Source of the DNA: DATDIC01 sp963764525
GTDB lineage: Bacteria > Pseudomonadota > Alphaproteobacteria > Acetobacterales > Acetobacteraceae
Direction of reading: 5' to 3'
Length of the DNA stretch: 64,000 bases
Assembly (NCBI GenBank): GCA_963764525.1
Contig: CAVXTC010000025.1
Location: 13,544 to 77,543, forward strand
Shown here: positions 1 to 8,447 of the stretch, one piece after another
How positions within the stretch are numbered: position 1 is the first letter of the stretch
Layout of the letters: every line of letters starts with the position of its first letter
Notes under the pieces: model-generated
Databases searched by the model: none
The model's input: only the letters and a program-made list of their open reading frames with translations
What the model was told of the DNA's origin: nothing
Program-made: the position numbers and the translations under genes

Positions 1-2
1 TC

Positions 3-794
3 GGGCGCCAGACCGACGGCACGGTGGGGCTGGTTGCTTACGCCACCGTCGCGCAGGGCGCCGCGGCGATCCGCGACGCGATGACCGCGCTGAAGGAACA
101 GGGGCGACGCTACGCGATCATCGATGCCGTCAACGATCAGCATCTTGTCGCGATCGGCGAGGCCGCCGCGAACCACGCGCTGATCACCGGCGGGTCCGGC
201 GTGGCGATGGGGCTGCCGGAGAATTTCCGCCGTGCAGGACTGCTGCCGGTGCTCGACGATCCCGGTGCGCTGCCCAACGTGGATGGGCACGCGGCGGTGC
301 TGGCCGGGTCATGCTCGCGCGCTACGCTTGGGCAAGTCGCCGCGGCGCGCGAGCATGTGCCGGTGCTTGAACTGGATCCGTTGGCACACCCCGACGCAGC
401 GGCGCTCAGTGCGCAGGCGCTGGCATGGGTCGCCGGCAAGCTGGCCACGACGCCGGTGGTGATCGCGGCGTCGGCCCCGCCGGACAGGGTCGCCGCGCTG
501 CAACAGCGGCTTGGCCGTGATGCAGCCGGTGCGCTGGTGGAGCGCGCGCTGGCGAGCATCGCCGACGGGCTGTTCACCAGCGGCGTACGCCGCCTTGTGG
601 TTGCCGGCGGAGAGACCGCCGGGGCAGTGGTGTCGCGTCTGGATGTGCGCAGCCTGCGGATCGGCGGCGAGATCGATCCTGGTGTGCCCTGGACCTATGC
701 GACGGGCGGGCGGGACCCGCTGCTGCTGGCGCTGAAATCGGGCAATTTCGGCGCGCGCGATTTCTTCTTGAAAGCCTTCGAGGTGCGCGCATGA
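3..794 (+). CDS. otnK: 3-oxo-tetronate kinase (OtnK / DUF1537 family), 5' end cut by window edge
   Basis: This is the C-terminal part, about 263 residues, of a four-carbon acid sugar kinase. The family phosphorylates 3-oxo-tetronates such as 3-dehydrothreonate at O4 in the cytosol. The open frame runs off the left edge; the residues RQTDGTVGLV just before the first GTG still look like family sequence, so that GTG is not the true start. The C-terminal nucleotide-binding region is visible in GGSGVAMGLP and VVAGGETAGAVV, and the family's conserved C-terminal segment is present (GNFGARDFFLKA). The stop overlaps the otnC start by 4 bp (ATGA), so the two are translationally coupled and should catalyse consecutive steps. 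The exact sugar acid cannot be read from sequence. Confidence 0.88.
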   Translation, partial: GRQTDGTVGLVAYATVAQGAAAIRDAMTALKEQGRRYAIIDAVNDQHLVAIGEAAANHALITGGSGVAMGLPENFRRAGLLPVLDDPGALPNVDGHAAVLAGSCSRATLGQVAAAREHVPVLELDPLAHPDAAALSAQALAWVAGKLATTPVVIAASAPPDRVAALQQRLGRDAAGALVERALASIADGLFTSGVRRLVVAGGETAGAVVSRLDVRSLRIGGEIDPGVPWTYATGGRDPLLLALKSGNFGARDFFLKAFEVRA

Positions 795-1423
795 CCGAAG
801 CCGAAATCCGCGGCCAACTCGTCGAGTTGGCCGCCAGCCTGTTTGCTCGCGGGTTCTCGGTCGGCTCTGCCGGCAATATCAGCGTGCGACTGCACGATGG
901 GTACCTGATCACGCCGACCAATTCCTGCCTCGGCCGGCTCGAACCGGCACGCCTCGCCCGACTTGATGCGGTGTTCCGCCATGTCTCCGGTGACAAGCCG
1001 TCGAAGGAGGTGTTCATGCACCGATCCTTCTATATGGCACGGCCTGAGACCGGCGCCGTGGTGCACCTGCATTCGACCATGGCGACCGCGGTTTCATGTC
1101 TGCCGGACGTCAACACGGACAATCCGATCCCGCCGCTGACGCCGTATTTCGTCATGCGCGTCGGGCGACGTATGCCGCTGGTGCCCTACTATCGTCCCGG
1201 CGATCCCGCCATGGAGCCGGCGATCAACGCGGCGGCACGGGACGCGCGCGCGGTGCTGCTGGCCAATCATGGACCGGTGGTGTCAGGCAAGACGCTGACC
1301 GACGCGGTCTATGCGGCGGAGGAGCTTGAAGAGGCCGCCAGGGTGTATCTGCTGCTGCGCGGTGCGTCGCCAAGGCTGCTGACTGCGCCGGAGATCGACG
1401 ACCTGCTGGCAACGTTCGGATAA
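791..1423 (+). CDS. otnC: 3-oxo-tetronate 4-phosphate decarboxylase (class II aldolase family)
   Basis: This is a 210-residue class II aldolase/adducin-fold protein. Family members bind a divalent metal through three histidines; here these are probably the two in VHLHST (residues ~90-95) and the one in NHGP (~157). The acidic residue in SKEVFMH (~75) fits the catalytic glutamate. The N-terminal segment GSAGNISVR is typical of the fold. It is assigned as OtnC rather than as fuculose-phosphate aldolase because it follows otnK with a 4-bp overlap, the usual otnK-otnC pairing that turns a 3-oxo-tetronate 4-phosphate into dihydroxyacetone phosphate and CO2. Length is normal for the family. Confidence 0.85.
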   Translation: MTEAEIRGQLVELAASLFARGFSVGSAGNISVRLHDGYLITPTNSCLGRLEPARLARLDAVFRHVSGDKPSKEVFMHRSFYMARPETGAVVHLHSTMATAVSCLPDVNTDNPIPPLTPYFVMRVGRRMPLVPYYRPGDPAMEPAINAAARDARAVLLANHGPVVSGKTLTDAVYAAEELEEAARVYLLLRGASPRLLTAPEIDDLLATFG

Positions 1424-1478
1424 GACGCGCGCTGCGGGGGGCATGGGCAAGCGCGCGGTTGCCACGGCTGAATGTACC

Positions 1479-1663
1479 CGTCATTCCCGCGAAAGCGGGA
1501 ATCCACGCGTATCGTCGGTCCGCGCCATCGGGATGGATGCCGGTCTTCCCGCAGAAGCGTTAATAACCCGGCCGCACGTCGTGGCCGCGAAGGAACCGGA
1601 CATCAACGGGTTGGCCCCGGTGTCGTGAGCAGCGACTGGATTTACGCTCGCGCGGGAATGACG
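1479..1663. repeat. MITE-like element with 26-bp imperfect terminal inverted repeats
   Basis: A 185-bp non-coding unit starts with CGTCATTCCCGCG and ends with CGCGGGAATGACG, a perfect 13-bp inverted repeat that extends to 22 matches over 26 bp. The left end also forms a local hairpin (CCCGC GAAA GCGGG at 1486-1499). The interior has no convincing reading frame. Small elements with TCATTCCCGCG ends are widespread in proteobacterial genomes, so this is likely a non-autonomous mobile repeat. It fills most of the 362-bp gap between otnC and the histone-like gene; no gene is visible in the rest of that gap. Confidence 0.6.
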
Positions 1664-1785
1664 AGCTGAAGCGCCGACCTGGGGTTAGAGCAAGCTTCAA
1701 ACAAACGCTTATGCGCCATCACCGGGATAACCGGTGGCGGCGCTGAGAAGAAGGGCACCTTGCGGCGCCCTTCTCGTCAGTTCCG

Positions 1786-2202
1786 TCAGCTCATGGTGTC
1801 GTTGGAGCCGTGCTCTTCCATGCCCTCGTCATGCTCCGGCATGGGAGCGGCGGCCTTGCGGCGACGGGTCGCTGTCTTGCGCGTCGCGGTGGCGCGCTTC
1901 GCCGTGGTCTTGCGTGTCGCCGCCTTTTTGGCGGTGGTCTTGCGGCCGGCGGTCTTACGCGCGGCGCTTTTCTTCGCGGTGGTCTTGCGGCCGACGGTCT
2001 TGCGCGCCGCGCCTTTTTTCGCGGCGGTTTTGCGGCCGGCTTTCTTGGCGGTGGTCTTGCGCACGCCGATCTTCCGCGTCGCGCTTTTCTTGGCCGTTGC
2101 CTTGCGCCCGGCGGCCTTGCGACCGCCGGTCTTGCGCGTGCCGGCTCGCATCGCCATCGGCTGCGCCCGGGTCTTTTCGGTGTTGCTGTCCTCGGTGCTC
2201 AC
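1786..2202 (-). CDS. Histone H1-like, Lys/Ala/Arg/Thr-rich DNA-binding protein
   Basis: The protein has about 138 residues. After a short acidic head (STEDSNTEK) it is almost entirely short basic repeats such as TAKKAA, GRKT and ARKT, and it ends in an acidic tail (PEHDEGMEEHGSND). Such low-complexity AAK-type proteins resemble eukaryotic histone H1 tails and are thought to bind and compact DNA without sequence specificity. I chose the GTG at 2202 because AAGGAG lies 9 bp upstream; reading farther upstream gives sequence unlike the rest. The GTG overlaps the stop of a possible small gene upstream (GTGA). The repeats leave homology ambiguous, but the composition is diagnostic of the class. Confidence 0.75.
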   Translation of the reverse strand: MSTEDSNTEKTRAQPMAMRAGTRKTGGRKAAGRKATAKKSATRKIGVRKTTAKKAGRKTAAKKGAARKTVGRKTTAKKSAARKTAGRKTTAKKAATRKTTAKRATATRKTATRRRKAAAPMPEHDEGMEEHGSNDTMS

Positions 2203-2432
2203 CTGAGGAAACTCCTTGTCCTGTTGGTTGAGAGGTCGCGCGGTGCGTCGAACGGCCGCCGGTGAAGCGAATCTTCCAGCGGCCTGCTCCGCCACGTGCC
2301 CATCAGCGCAGCAAGTTCGCGCCAACGAGCCAGCTCGATCGGGCCGGCGACCGGATCGGCCGTGTCCCACAGCAACGCACGGCACCTGCCGTCGATGCGT
2401 TGCGACCGACCGACGTATCCGGCGTGAGGCAT
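2199..2432 (-). CDS. Possible small protein of 77 aa, coupled to the histone-like gene
   Basis: A 77-residue frame starts at ATG 2432 after a GAGGGG sequence with suitable spacing. It ends in a TGA that overlaps the GTG of the histone H1-like gene (GTGA), and the Shine-Dalgarno of that gene lies inside its last codons. The protein is polar, has no membrane segment, and matches no family I know. The stop/start overlap and the ribosome site are the only evidence that it is translated. It may instead be only the leader of the histone-like gene. Upstream, 2433-2729 contains nothing I can support. Confidence 0.35.
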   Translation of the reverse strand: MPHAGYVGRSQRIDGRCRALLWDTADPVAGPIELARWRELAALMGTWRSRPLEDSLHRRPFDAPRDLSTNRTRSFLR

Positions 2433-2729
2433 CGTTCGCCCCTCGCGCCACTGCCGCACGCGTCCGTGCGCGACACGCGCGGACCAGACGCACGATTGTC
2501 GCGCGTTCCCTGATCTGCCCTGCTTCGCCTGGACGAGGCTGCGGTCCATGGACCGTCCTTCCGTATTGCATGCCGGCGCCGACCGACGCGATTGCCGCGC
2601 GAATCGCGCGCATGCATGACAACTCCGCTATTCCGCGTCTCGCATGCGCATGTCAACAAAAAGCAACCGTTTCGGCGCGGGCGCGAAAAAAATTTCAGTG
2701 CACGTGTTCGCGAACGCGCATCCCCGGTC

Positions 2730-2762
2730 AAAAAAACCGCCGCGGCATCGCTGCCGCGGCGG
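2730..2762 (-). terminator. Rho-independent terminator of prpC
   Basis: On the minus strand, 18 bp after the prpC stop, a perfect 10-bp GC stem (GCCGCGGCGG-class arms at 2737-2746 and 2753-2762) with a 6-nt loop is followed by seven T residues. This is a canonical intrinsic terminator and marks the end of the prpD-prpC unit. Confidence 0.9.
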
Positions 2763-2780
2763 TGTCGGTTGCGACCGAGG

Positions 2781-3947
2781 CTACCGCCGATCCTTGATCG
2801 GGACGAAGCGCAAATCCTCCGGGCCGGTGTAGTTGGCGGTGGGACGGATGATCTTGCCGTCGATGCGCTGCTCGATCACGTGCGCGCTCCAGCCGGCGGT
2901 GCGAGCGATGACGAAGATCGGGGTGAACATGGCGGTCGGCACGCCCAGCATGTGGTAGCTGACCGCGCTGAACCAATCGAGGTTGGCAAACATGCCCTTG
3001 GCGTCTGCCATGACAGCCTCGATCCGGTCGGCGATGTCGAACATCTTCATTGATCCGACGTGCTGCGACAGCCGGCGCGCCACCTCCTTGATCACCTTGT
3101 TGCGCGGATCGGCGATCGTATAGACCGGGTGACCGAAGCCGATGACCACTTCGCGGGCGGCCACGCGCTTGCGGATATCGGCCTCGGCCTCATCCGGCGT
3201 GTCGTAGCGGCTCTGGATCTCGAACGCGACCTCGTTCGCCCCGCCGTGCTTCGGCCCGCGAAGCGCGCCGATGCCGGCGGTGATCGCCGAATACATGTCG
3301 GCTCCGGTGCCGGCCACCACGCGGCAGGCGAAGGTCGAGGCGTTGAACTCATGCTCGGCATAAAGGTTAAGCGAGGTGTGCATGGCCCGCACCCAGGACT
3401 CGGAAGGCGCCCGCCCGTGCAACAGGTGCAGGAAGTGCCCGCCGATCGAGTCATCGTCCGTCTCGACGTCGATCACGCGGCCGTTATGCGCGTAGTGGAA
3501 CCAATACAGCAGCATCGACCCCAGCGAGGCCAGCAACCGGTCGGCGATGTCGCGCGCCCCGGGCTGGTTGTGGTCGTCCTTCTCCGGCAACACACAGCCC
3601 AGCACGGAAACTCCGGTGCGCATCACGTCCATCGGGTGGGCCGCTGCCGGCAGTGCCTCCAGCGCCTCTTTCACCGCGGCAGGCATACCACGCAGGTTTT
3701 GCAGCTTCTGCTTGTAGGCGCGCAGCTCGGCCTGGTTGGGCAGCGTGCCGTGGACCAGCAGGTGGGCGATCTCCTCGAACTCGGCCGCTTCCGCGATGTC
3801 GAGGATGTTGTAACCGCGATAATGGAGGTCGTTGCCGGTGCGTCCGACCGTGCAAAGCGCGGTGTTGCCGGCCGGCACCCCGGACAGGGCCACGGATTTC
3901 TTCGGACGGTTGGCGCCTGGTGTTGCGGCGGTTTGGGTTTCGCTCAT
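2781..3947 (-). CDS. prpC: 2-methylcitrate synthase
   Basis: This 388-residue citrate-synthase-family enzyme condenses propionyl-CoA with oxaloacetate in the cytosolic methylcitrate cycle. The short length, without the N-terminal extension of GltA, and the start KKSVALSGVPAGNTALCTVG are typical of PrpC. Active-site regions are recognisable: GALRGPKHGGANE carries the first catalytic His, FGHPVY the second, and the aspartate region lies near DWFSAVSYH. The start codon follows GGAGG with good spacing. prpD lies upstream on the same strand across a 140-bp gap filled by a palindromic repeat. An ordinary methylcitrate operon also has prpB (methylisocitrate lyase), which is not in this window. Some enzymes of this subgroup also accept acetyl-CoA. 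Confidence 0.92.
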   Translation of the reverse strand: MSETQTAATPGANRPKKSVALSGVPAGNTALCTVGRTGNDLHYRGYNILDIAEAAEFEEIAHLLVHGTLPNQAELRAYKQKLQNLRGMPAAVKEALEALPAAAHPMDVMRTGVSVLGCVLPEKDDHNQPGARDIADRLLASLGSMLLYWFHYAHNGRVIDVETDDDSIGGHFLHLLHGRAPSESWVRAMHTSLNLYAEHEFNASTFACRVVAGTGADMYSAITAGIGALRGPKHGGANEVAFEIQSRYDTPDEAEADIRKRVAAREVVIGFGHPVYTIADPRNKVIKEVARRLSQHVGSMKMFDIADRIEAVMADAKGMFANLDWFSAVSYHMLGVPTAMFTPIFVIARTAGWSAHVIEQRIDGKIIRPTANYTGPEDLRFVPIKDRR

Positions 3948-3967
3948 TGGTTCCTCCGTAAAAGTTC

Positions 3968-4083
3968 ACCTCTCCCGCTTGCGGGAGAGGTCGATTTGCG
4001 AACGCAAACGGGGTGAGGAGCCCGTGTGGCGTGCCCTCACCCGCCGCGCTGCGGGCGACGACTCTCCCGCCAGCGGGAGAGGT
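3968..4083. repeat. Composite palindromic repeat (REP/BIME-like), copy 1
   Basis: Two hairpins bracket this 116-bp unit. The left one is a perfect 11-bp stem (ACCTCTCCCGC, 2-nt loop) at 3968-3991 and the right one is CTCTCCCGC with its complement at 4062-4081. The middle carries a GCGAACG..GGGTGAGG..CCCTCACCC block. A second full copy lies at 34341-34456, partial copies at 54122-54226, and lone hairpins at 28366, 43961 and 46348. It sits between prpD and prpC and may limit read-through or protect mRNA ends. Confidence 0.7.
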
Positions 4084-4087
4084 GACG

Positions 4088-5587
4088 TCAAAAAATCCCC
4101 GGCTTTCCCTCAGTCAGTCGTCCCGCCGGCAATGCCACGTTCAGTGCGCCGAGCTCGCCGGCGGCAAGCCGCGGCAGGTCTTGCACGACTTCCAGGAACC
4201 GGTTCGCCTCCCGCGCGGAGACGATGCCCTCGGTCAGTGCACGAAACTTGCCGATGTAGTCGTCGCGGCCGAACGGACGGGCGCCGTGCGGATGCGCGTT
4301 GGCGACCGCCAGCTCGTCCTCGATCCGGCTGCCGTCCTGCATGATCACCTCGATGCGGGCGCCGAAGGCGATCTGATGCGGGTCGGTCGCATGGTAGCGG
4401 CGGGTCCATTCGGGGTCCTCGCGCGTCTCGATCTTGTGCCACAGCCGCACGGTATCCGCACGCCCGGCACGGCGCGGTGAGTAGCTGTCCACATGGTGCC
4501 AGCGCCCATCCTGCAAGGCGACCGCGACGATGTACATGATCGAGTGGTCCAGCGTTTCGCGGCTGGCTTTCGGGTCCATCTTCTGCGGATCGTTGGCACC
4601 GGTGCCGATCACGTAATGCGTGTGGTGGCTGGTGTGGATAATGATCCGTTCCACCTGCTCCAGGTCCGGGATCTTCTCGCGCATGCGGAACGCCAGGTCG
4701 ATCAGCGCCTGCGACTGGTATTCAGCGCTGTGCTCCTTGGTGAAGCTGTCCAGGATAGCGCGCTTCGGCTCGCCGGGCTCGGGCAGCGGCACATCATAGG
4801 TGGCGTTTGGTCCATCCAGCATCCAGGCAATCACGCTGTCCTCGCCTTCATAGATCGGGCTCGGCGCGCCTTCGCCGCGCATGCAGCGATCGACTGCTTC
4901 CACCGCCAGCTTGCCGGCGTGCGCCGGAGCATAGGCTTTCCACGAGCTGATCTCGCCCTTGCGCGACTGGCGCGTGGTGAAGCTGACATGCACGGCCTGT
5001 TGCACCGCCTGGTAGAGGGTCTCCGTCGGCAGCCGCAGCAGCGTGCCGATGCCTGCCGCCTGCGCCGGGCACAGATGGGCGATGTGGTCGATCTTGTGCG
5101 CGTGCAGGCAGATGGCGCGCACCAGGTCGATCTGGATTTCGTAGCCGGTGGCGATGCCGCGGATCAGATCGCGGCCCGACCGCTCCATGGTTTGCGCCAC
5201 CGCCAGGATCGGCGGGATGTTGTCGCCGGGATGGGAATAGTCGGCGGCCAGGAAGGTATCGTGCATATCCAGTTCGCGCACCGCCGTGCCGTTCGCCCAT
5301 GCTGCCCATTCCGGGCTGACCCGCCGCGCCGGCGGCACGCCGAACACGCCGGCGCCGTCACGCCTGGAATGCCCGAGCGCCGCGTCGCGCGCGGACACCA
5401 CGGGACGGCGATTGATCGCGGCGATGGCGACGGCGGCGTTGTCGATCATGCGGTTGACGATCATCGCCGCCACGTCCCGCTCCACCGCCACCTTGTCCGC
5501 CGCGACCGCGGCAATCTTCCACGCGAGCTGTTCGTCGCGCGGGAGGTTGTCTTTCGACGTGTGAACCCGGACCTCGTGCTGCCGCAT
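4088..5587 (-). CDS. prpD: 2-methylcitrate dehydratase (PrpD)
   Basis: This 499-residue MmgE/PrpD-family protein removes water from 2-methylcitrate to give 2-methyl-cis-aconitate. Family landmarks include the early RELDMHDTFLAADYSHPGDN-type segment (~100-120), the middle AYAPAHAGKLAVEAV, and KRAILDSFTKEHSAEYQSQ towards the centre; E. coli PrpD has 483 residues. The ATG at 5587 was chosen because GGGAGG lies 7 bp upstream, although the frame stays open a further 39 codons. It is the first gene of a prpD-prpC unit and is transcribed divergently from the amidohydrolase gene across about 104 bp, which must hold both promoters. No PrpR-type regulator is nearby. Confidence 0.93.
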   Translation of the reverse strand: MRQHEVRVHTSKDNLPRDEQLAWKIAAVAADKVAVERDVAAMIVNRMIDNAAVAIAAINRRPVVSARDAALGHSRRDGAGVFGVPPARRVSPEWAAWANGTAVRELDMHDTFLAADYSHPGDNIPPILAVAQTMERSGRDLIRGIATGYEIQIDLVRAICLHAHKIDHIAHLCPAQAAGIGTLLRLPTETLYQAVQQAVHVSFTTRQSRKGEISSWKAYAPAHAGKLAVEAVDRCMRGEGAPSPIYEGEDSVIAWMLDGPNATYDVPLPEPGEPKRAILDSFTKEHSAEYQSQALIDLAFRMREKIPDLEQVERIIIHTSHHTHYVIGTGANDPQKMDPKASRETLDHSIMYIVAVALQDGRWHHVDSYSPRRAGRADTVRLWHKIETREDPEWTRRYHATDPHQIAFGARIEVIMQDGSRIEDELAVANAHPHGARPFGRDDYIGKFRALTEGIVSAREANRFLEVVQDLPRLAAGELGALNVALPAGRLTEGKPGIF

Positions 5588-5691
5588 GCAAAACCTCCCG
5601 ATGGACGCTGTTGGCCGGTCTTCGTAAGGTCGGGGTCCGGCGTCGGCAAGCAGGCCGCCCGCAGCACCAGCACCGGGGATGCATATATAGA

Positions 5692-7053
5692 GTGTCAGCG
5701 CCATTCGACCGGATCATCATCGGCGACATCGTCACCGGCGACACCATCCTGAAGCACGGCTACGTTGCGGCGCGCGGCGAGACGATCGCCGCGATCGGCC
5801 AGGGCGAACCGCCGCCGGCGGCCGAAACACTCGATCACTCCGGACGGCTGATCCTGCCCGGCCTGGTCGATGGGCACATGCACACTTCATCGGCGCTCGG
5901 CTGGATCGGGATCGAGGGTGCCACGCGCAGCGCCGCCGCCGGCGGTGTGACCACCTGCTGCGACATGCCGTACGACGTGCCGCACCCGGTAACCGATGCC
6001 GGCAAGCTGGCCGACAAGATCGGCTGGGTGGAGCGCACCGCGCATGTCGATATGGCGCTGTACGGCACCATCACCAAAACCGGCGGCGTCGGCGCGATCC
6101 CCGAACTGGCGGCCGGCGGCATCTCAGCGTTCAAGCTCTCTACATATGAGTACGACGCGGTCCGCTTTCCGCGCATCGACCACGCCACCATGCTCGCCGC
6201 GTTCTCCGCCATTGCCCGCACCGGGCTGCCGGTTGCGATCCACAACGAGGACCAGGAGTTGGTGGAGACACTGACCGCCGAGGCACGTGCCGCCGGTCGC
6301 ACCGAGGCGATCATGCATTGCCGCACCCGCCCGCCGATCACCGAAACCATGGCCGACCTCGAGATTTTCGAGATGGCGCTGGACACCGGCGCGCACGTGC
6401 ACATCGCGCACTCCTCGCTGGCGCGCGGCTTCGACATCGCCGCCGCCTTCCGCGCCAGGGGCGCGCAAGCTACCGGCGAGGCGTGCATCCAGTATCTGTG
6501 CATGACCGAGGACGACATCGTCCGTCTCGGCGGGCGCGGCAAATGCAATCCCCCGTTCCGTGCGGCCGCCGAGATCCCGCGCATGTGGGAGGCTCTGCGG
6601 GCCGGCAAGATCGCCTATGTCTCCACCGATCATGCGCCATGGCCGCTGGAGCGAAAGATTTCGCCCGACATCTTCGACTGCGGCGCCGGGCTGATCGGGC
6701 TGCAGAGCTTCGCGCCGCTGATGTACACGCTGCTGGACGAGCGGGGCCTGTCGCCCATGCTGATGGCGGCCTACTGCGCTGAGCGCAGTGCAAAGCTGCA
6801 CGGGCTCTGGCCGAAGAAGGGAGCCATCCGCGTTGGTTCCGACTGCGACCTGCTGGTGCTGGAGCCGGGAGATTTCACGTTCAATGAGGCAACCATCGTC
6901 GATCGGCCGGAGCTGCGCTGGTCGCCGTACCATGGCCGCCGCATGCGCGCCCGCGTGGCGGCGACTGTGCTGCGGGGCCGGTTGATCTGGGATGGCGCGC
7001 GGGTGCTCGCCACGCCGGGCAGCGGGCACTTCGTTCGGCGGCAGACGACCTGA
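5692..7053 (+). CDS. Cyclic amidohydrolase (allantoinase/hydantoinase family)
   Basis: This 453-residue metal-dependent amidohydrolase opens cyclic amides such as hydantoins, dihydropyrimidines or allantoin. All ligands of the binuclear centre can be placed: HMH after the LVDG motif (~62-64), the lysine that becomes carboxylated in SAFKLSTYE (~147), histidines in VAIHNED and HVHIAHSS, and the aspartate in STDHAPW. Overall it looks closer to allantoinase than to classical D-hydantoinase. However, the operon continues to an N-carbamoyl-D-amino-acid hydrolase, which would act on the product of a hydantoinase, so a hydantoin-type substrate is my preferred inference. The start is probably GTG 5692; no strong ribosome site is visible. 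Confidence 0.8.
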   Translation: MSAPFDRIIIGDIVTGDTILKHGYVAARGETIAAIGQGEPPPAAETLDHSGRLILPGLVDGHMHTSSALGWIGIEGATRSAAAGGVTTCCDMPYDVPHPVTDAGKLADKIGWVERTAHVDMALYGTITKTGGVGAIPELAAGGISAFKLSTYEYDAVRFPRIDHATMLAAFSAIARTGLPVAIHNEDQELVETLTAEARAAGRTEAIMHCRTRPPITETMADLEIFEMALDTGAHVHIAHSSLARGFDIAAAFRARGAQATGEACIQYLCMTEDDIVRLGGRGKCNPPFRAAAEIPRMWEALRAGKIAYVSTDHAPWPLERKISPDIFDCGAGLIGLQSFAPLMYTLLDERGLSPMLMAAYCAERSAKLHGLWPKKGAIRVGSDCDLLVLEPGDFTFNEATIVDRPELRWSPYHGRRMRARVAATVLRGRLIWDGARVLATPGSGHFVRRQTT

Positions 7054-7425
7054 GTGCGGTGGCTGGCGCTCGCGGTGCTGGCGCTGGTGCTGGGGGTGTT
7101 TGCCGGCGTCGTGGTGCATGTCCGGCGTCACGTGGTGCCGCCGGGCTGCCGTGATCCGCGCACGCTGGCTTTGGTGCAGAAAAGCCTGACCGGCCGGTTC
7201 CATCTGCCGGCATCGACGCGGATCGACCACATCCACATGATCGCCGGAGGTTGGCTCGCGTTCCGCTTCGAGTGCGAGGCCGATATCGAGATCCCTGAAG
7301 CCGAGCTGCCACCCGGCCCGCGGCCCGGCACGGTCCACTACGTCAGCCAGTTGACCAATGGGGGGACACGACATGAAGTCACCGTCCGCATCGCTCCTCT
7401 CATGATATGGGCACCTGTCGAATGA
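7054..7425 (+). CDS. Small protein with one N-terminal membrane segment, unknown function
   Basis: This 123-residue protein begins with a GTG immediately after the TGA of the amidohydrolase. Its first ~22 residues are a hydrophobic helix (LALAVLALVLGVFAGVVV) that could be a membrane anchor or uncleaved signal. The rest is soluble and includes one Cys near residue 35. I do not recognise a family. Its stop overlaps the start of the carbamoylase gene (ATGA), so it is translated as the middle gene of a three-gene unit, which argues that it is real and may serve the same pathway. Confidence 0.6.
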   Translation: MRWLALAVLALVLGVFAGVVVHVRRHVVPPGCRDPRTLALVQKSLTGRFHLPASTRIDHIHMIAGGWLAFRFECEADIEIPEAELPPGPRPGTVHYVSQLTNGGTRHEVTVRIAPLMIWAPVE

Positions 7426-8417
7426 CCCGTCGCATTACTGTTGCCGCCGCCCAGCTCGGGCCGATCCAGAAAGCCGAACCACGGACCGTGGCGCTCGAAC
7501 GGATGCTGCGGCTGATGGAACACGCGCACCAGCGCGGCGTGGAGCTGGTAGTGTTCCCCGAACTGGCGCTGACCACCTTCTTTCCGCGCCACTATCACGA
7601 ACGCATCGAGGAGGCGGACCGTTGGTTCGAGACGGCGATGCCGTCCAACGAAACCGCGCCGCTGTTCGAGGCGGCGCAGCGCTACGGCATCGGTTTCCAT
7701 TTGGGCTATGCCGAGATCGCCGAGGAGCCGGACGAATCCGGCCGTGTCAGTCGGCGTCGCTTCAACACCGCCATCCTGGTCAGCCCCTCCGGCGATATCC
7801 TTCTCAAGTATCGTAAGGTGCATCTGCCAGGTCATGCCGAACTCGATCCGAAACGTCGCGTGCAGCATCTGGAGAAGCGGTATTTCGAGGTAGGGAATCT
7901 GGGCTTCCCGGTGATCCGCGCGCCGATGGGCGAGGTGCAGGGGATCAACATGGGCCTGCTGATCTGCAACGACCGCCGCTGGCCGGAGGCTTGGCGCGTG
8001 CTGGGGTTGCAGAGTGTCGAGCTGGTCATGCTGGGCTACAACACACCGAGCACCAACCAGGAGTCCGGCGGGTTCGAGGCGCACCATCTGCGCGTATTTC
8101 ACTCGCACCTGTCGATCCAGGCCGGGAGCTACCAGAATTCATGCTTCGCGGTGGCGACAGCCAAGGCGGGGGTAGAGGACGGCTGCGAGTTGTTCGGCAA
8201 CTCGATCATCGTCAACCCGCACGGCGAGATCATCGCCGAGGCCGGCACATGGGGCGACGAGCTGATCACCGCGGACTGCGATCTGGACATGTGCAGGCTG
8301 GGCCGCACGACGATCTTCGCCTTCGAGAAACACCGGCGGCCGGAGACGTATCGCCGGATCACCGAGCAGGTGGGGGCAGCGGAGCCGCCGGTGTGGTCAA
8401 GGCCCGCGGCGGGGTGA
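7422..8417 (+). CDS. N-carbamoyl-D-amino acid hydrolase (nitrilase superfamily)
   Basis: This 331-residue carbon-nitrogen hydrolase removes the carbamoyl group from N-carbamoyl-D-amino acids to give the D-amino acid, CO2 and ammonia. The nitrilase triad is clear: Glu in VVFPELALTTFF (~47), Lys in KYRKVHLPG (~130) and Cys in ICNDRRWPEAW (~180). These blocks closely match Agrobacterium D-carbamoylase as I remember it, including HLEKRYFE and QAGSYQN. The start is taken at ATG 7422, which overlaps the upstream stop; an in-frame ATG at 7407 would add five residues. Together with the upstream amidohydrolase it makes a hydantoin-to-D-amino-acid route. Confidence 0.88.
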   Translation: MTRRITVAAAQLGPIQKAEPRTVALERMLRLMEHAHQRGVELVVFPELALTTFFPRHYHERIEEADRWFETAMPSNETAPLFEAAQRYGIGFHLGYAEIAEEPDESGRVSRRRFNTAILVSPSGDILLKYRKVHLPGHAELDPKRRVQHLEKRYFEVGNLGFPVIRAPMGEVQGINMGLLICNDRRWPEAWRVLGLQSVELVMLGYNTPSTNQESGGFEAHHLRVFHSHLSIQAGSYQNSCFAVATAKAGVEDGCELFGNSIIVNPHGEIIAEAGTWGDELITADCDLDMCRLGRTTIFAFEKHRRPETYRRITEQVGAAEPPVWSRPAAG

Positions 8418-8447
8418 AGCTCCTATTCCGGCGAGTATCGGCCTTAT

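Noticed and set aside
2216..2797. A 193-codon plus-strand frame over the region upstream of the histone-like gene
   Set aside because: It is low-complexity Arg/Ala sequence, crosses the prpC terminator and has no ribosome site.
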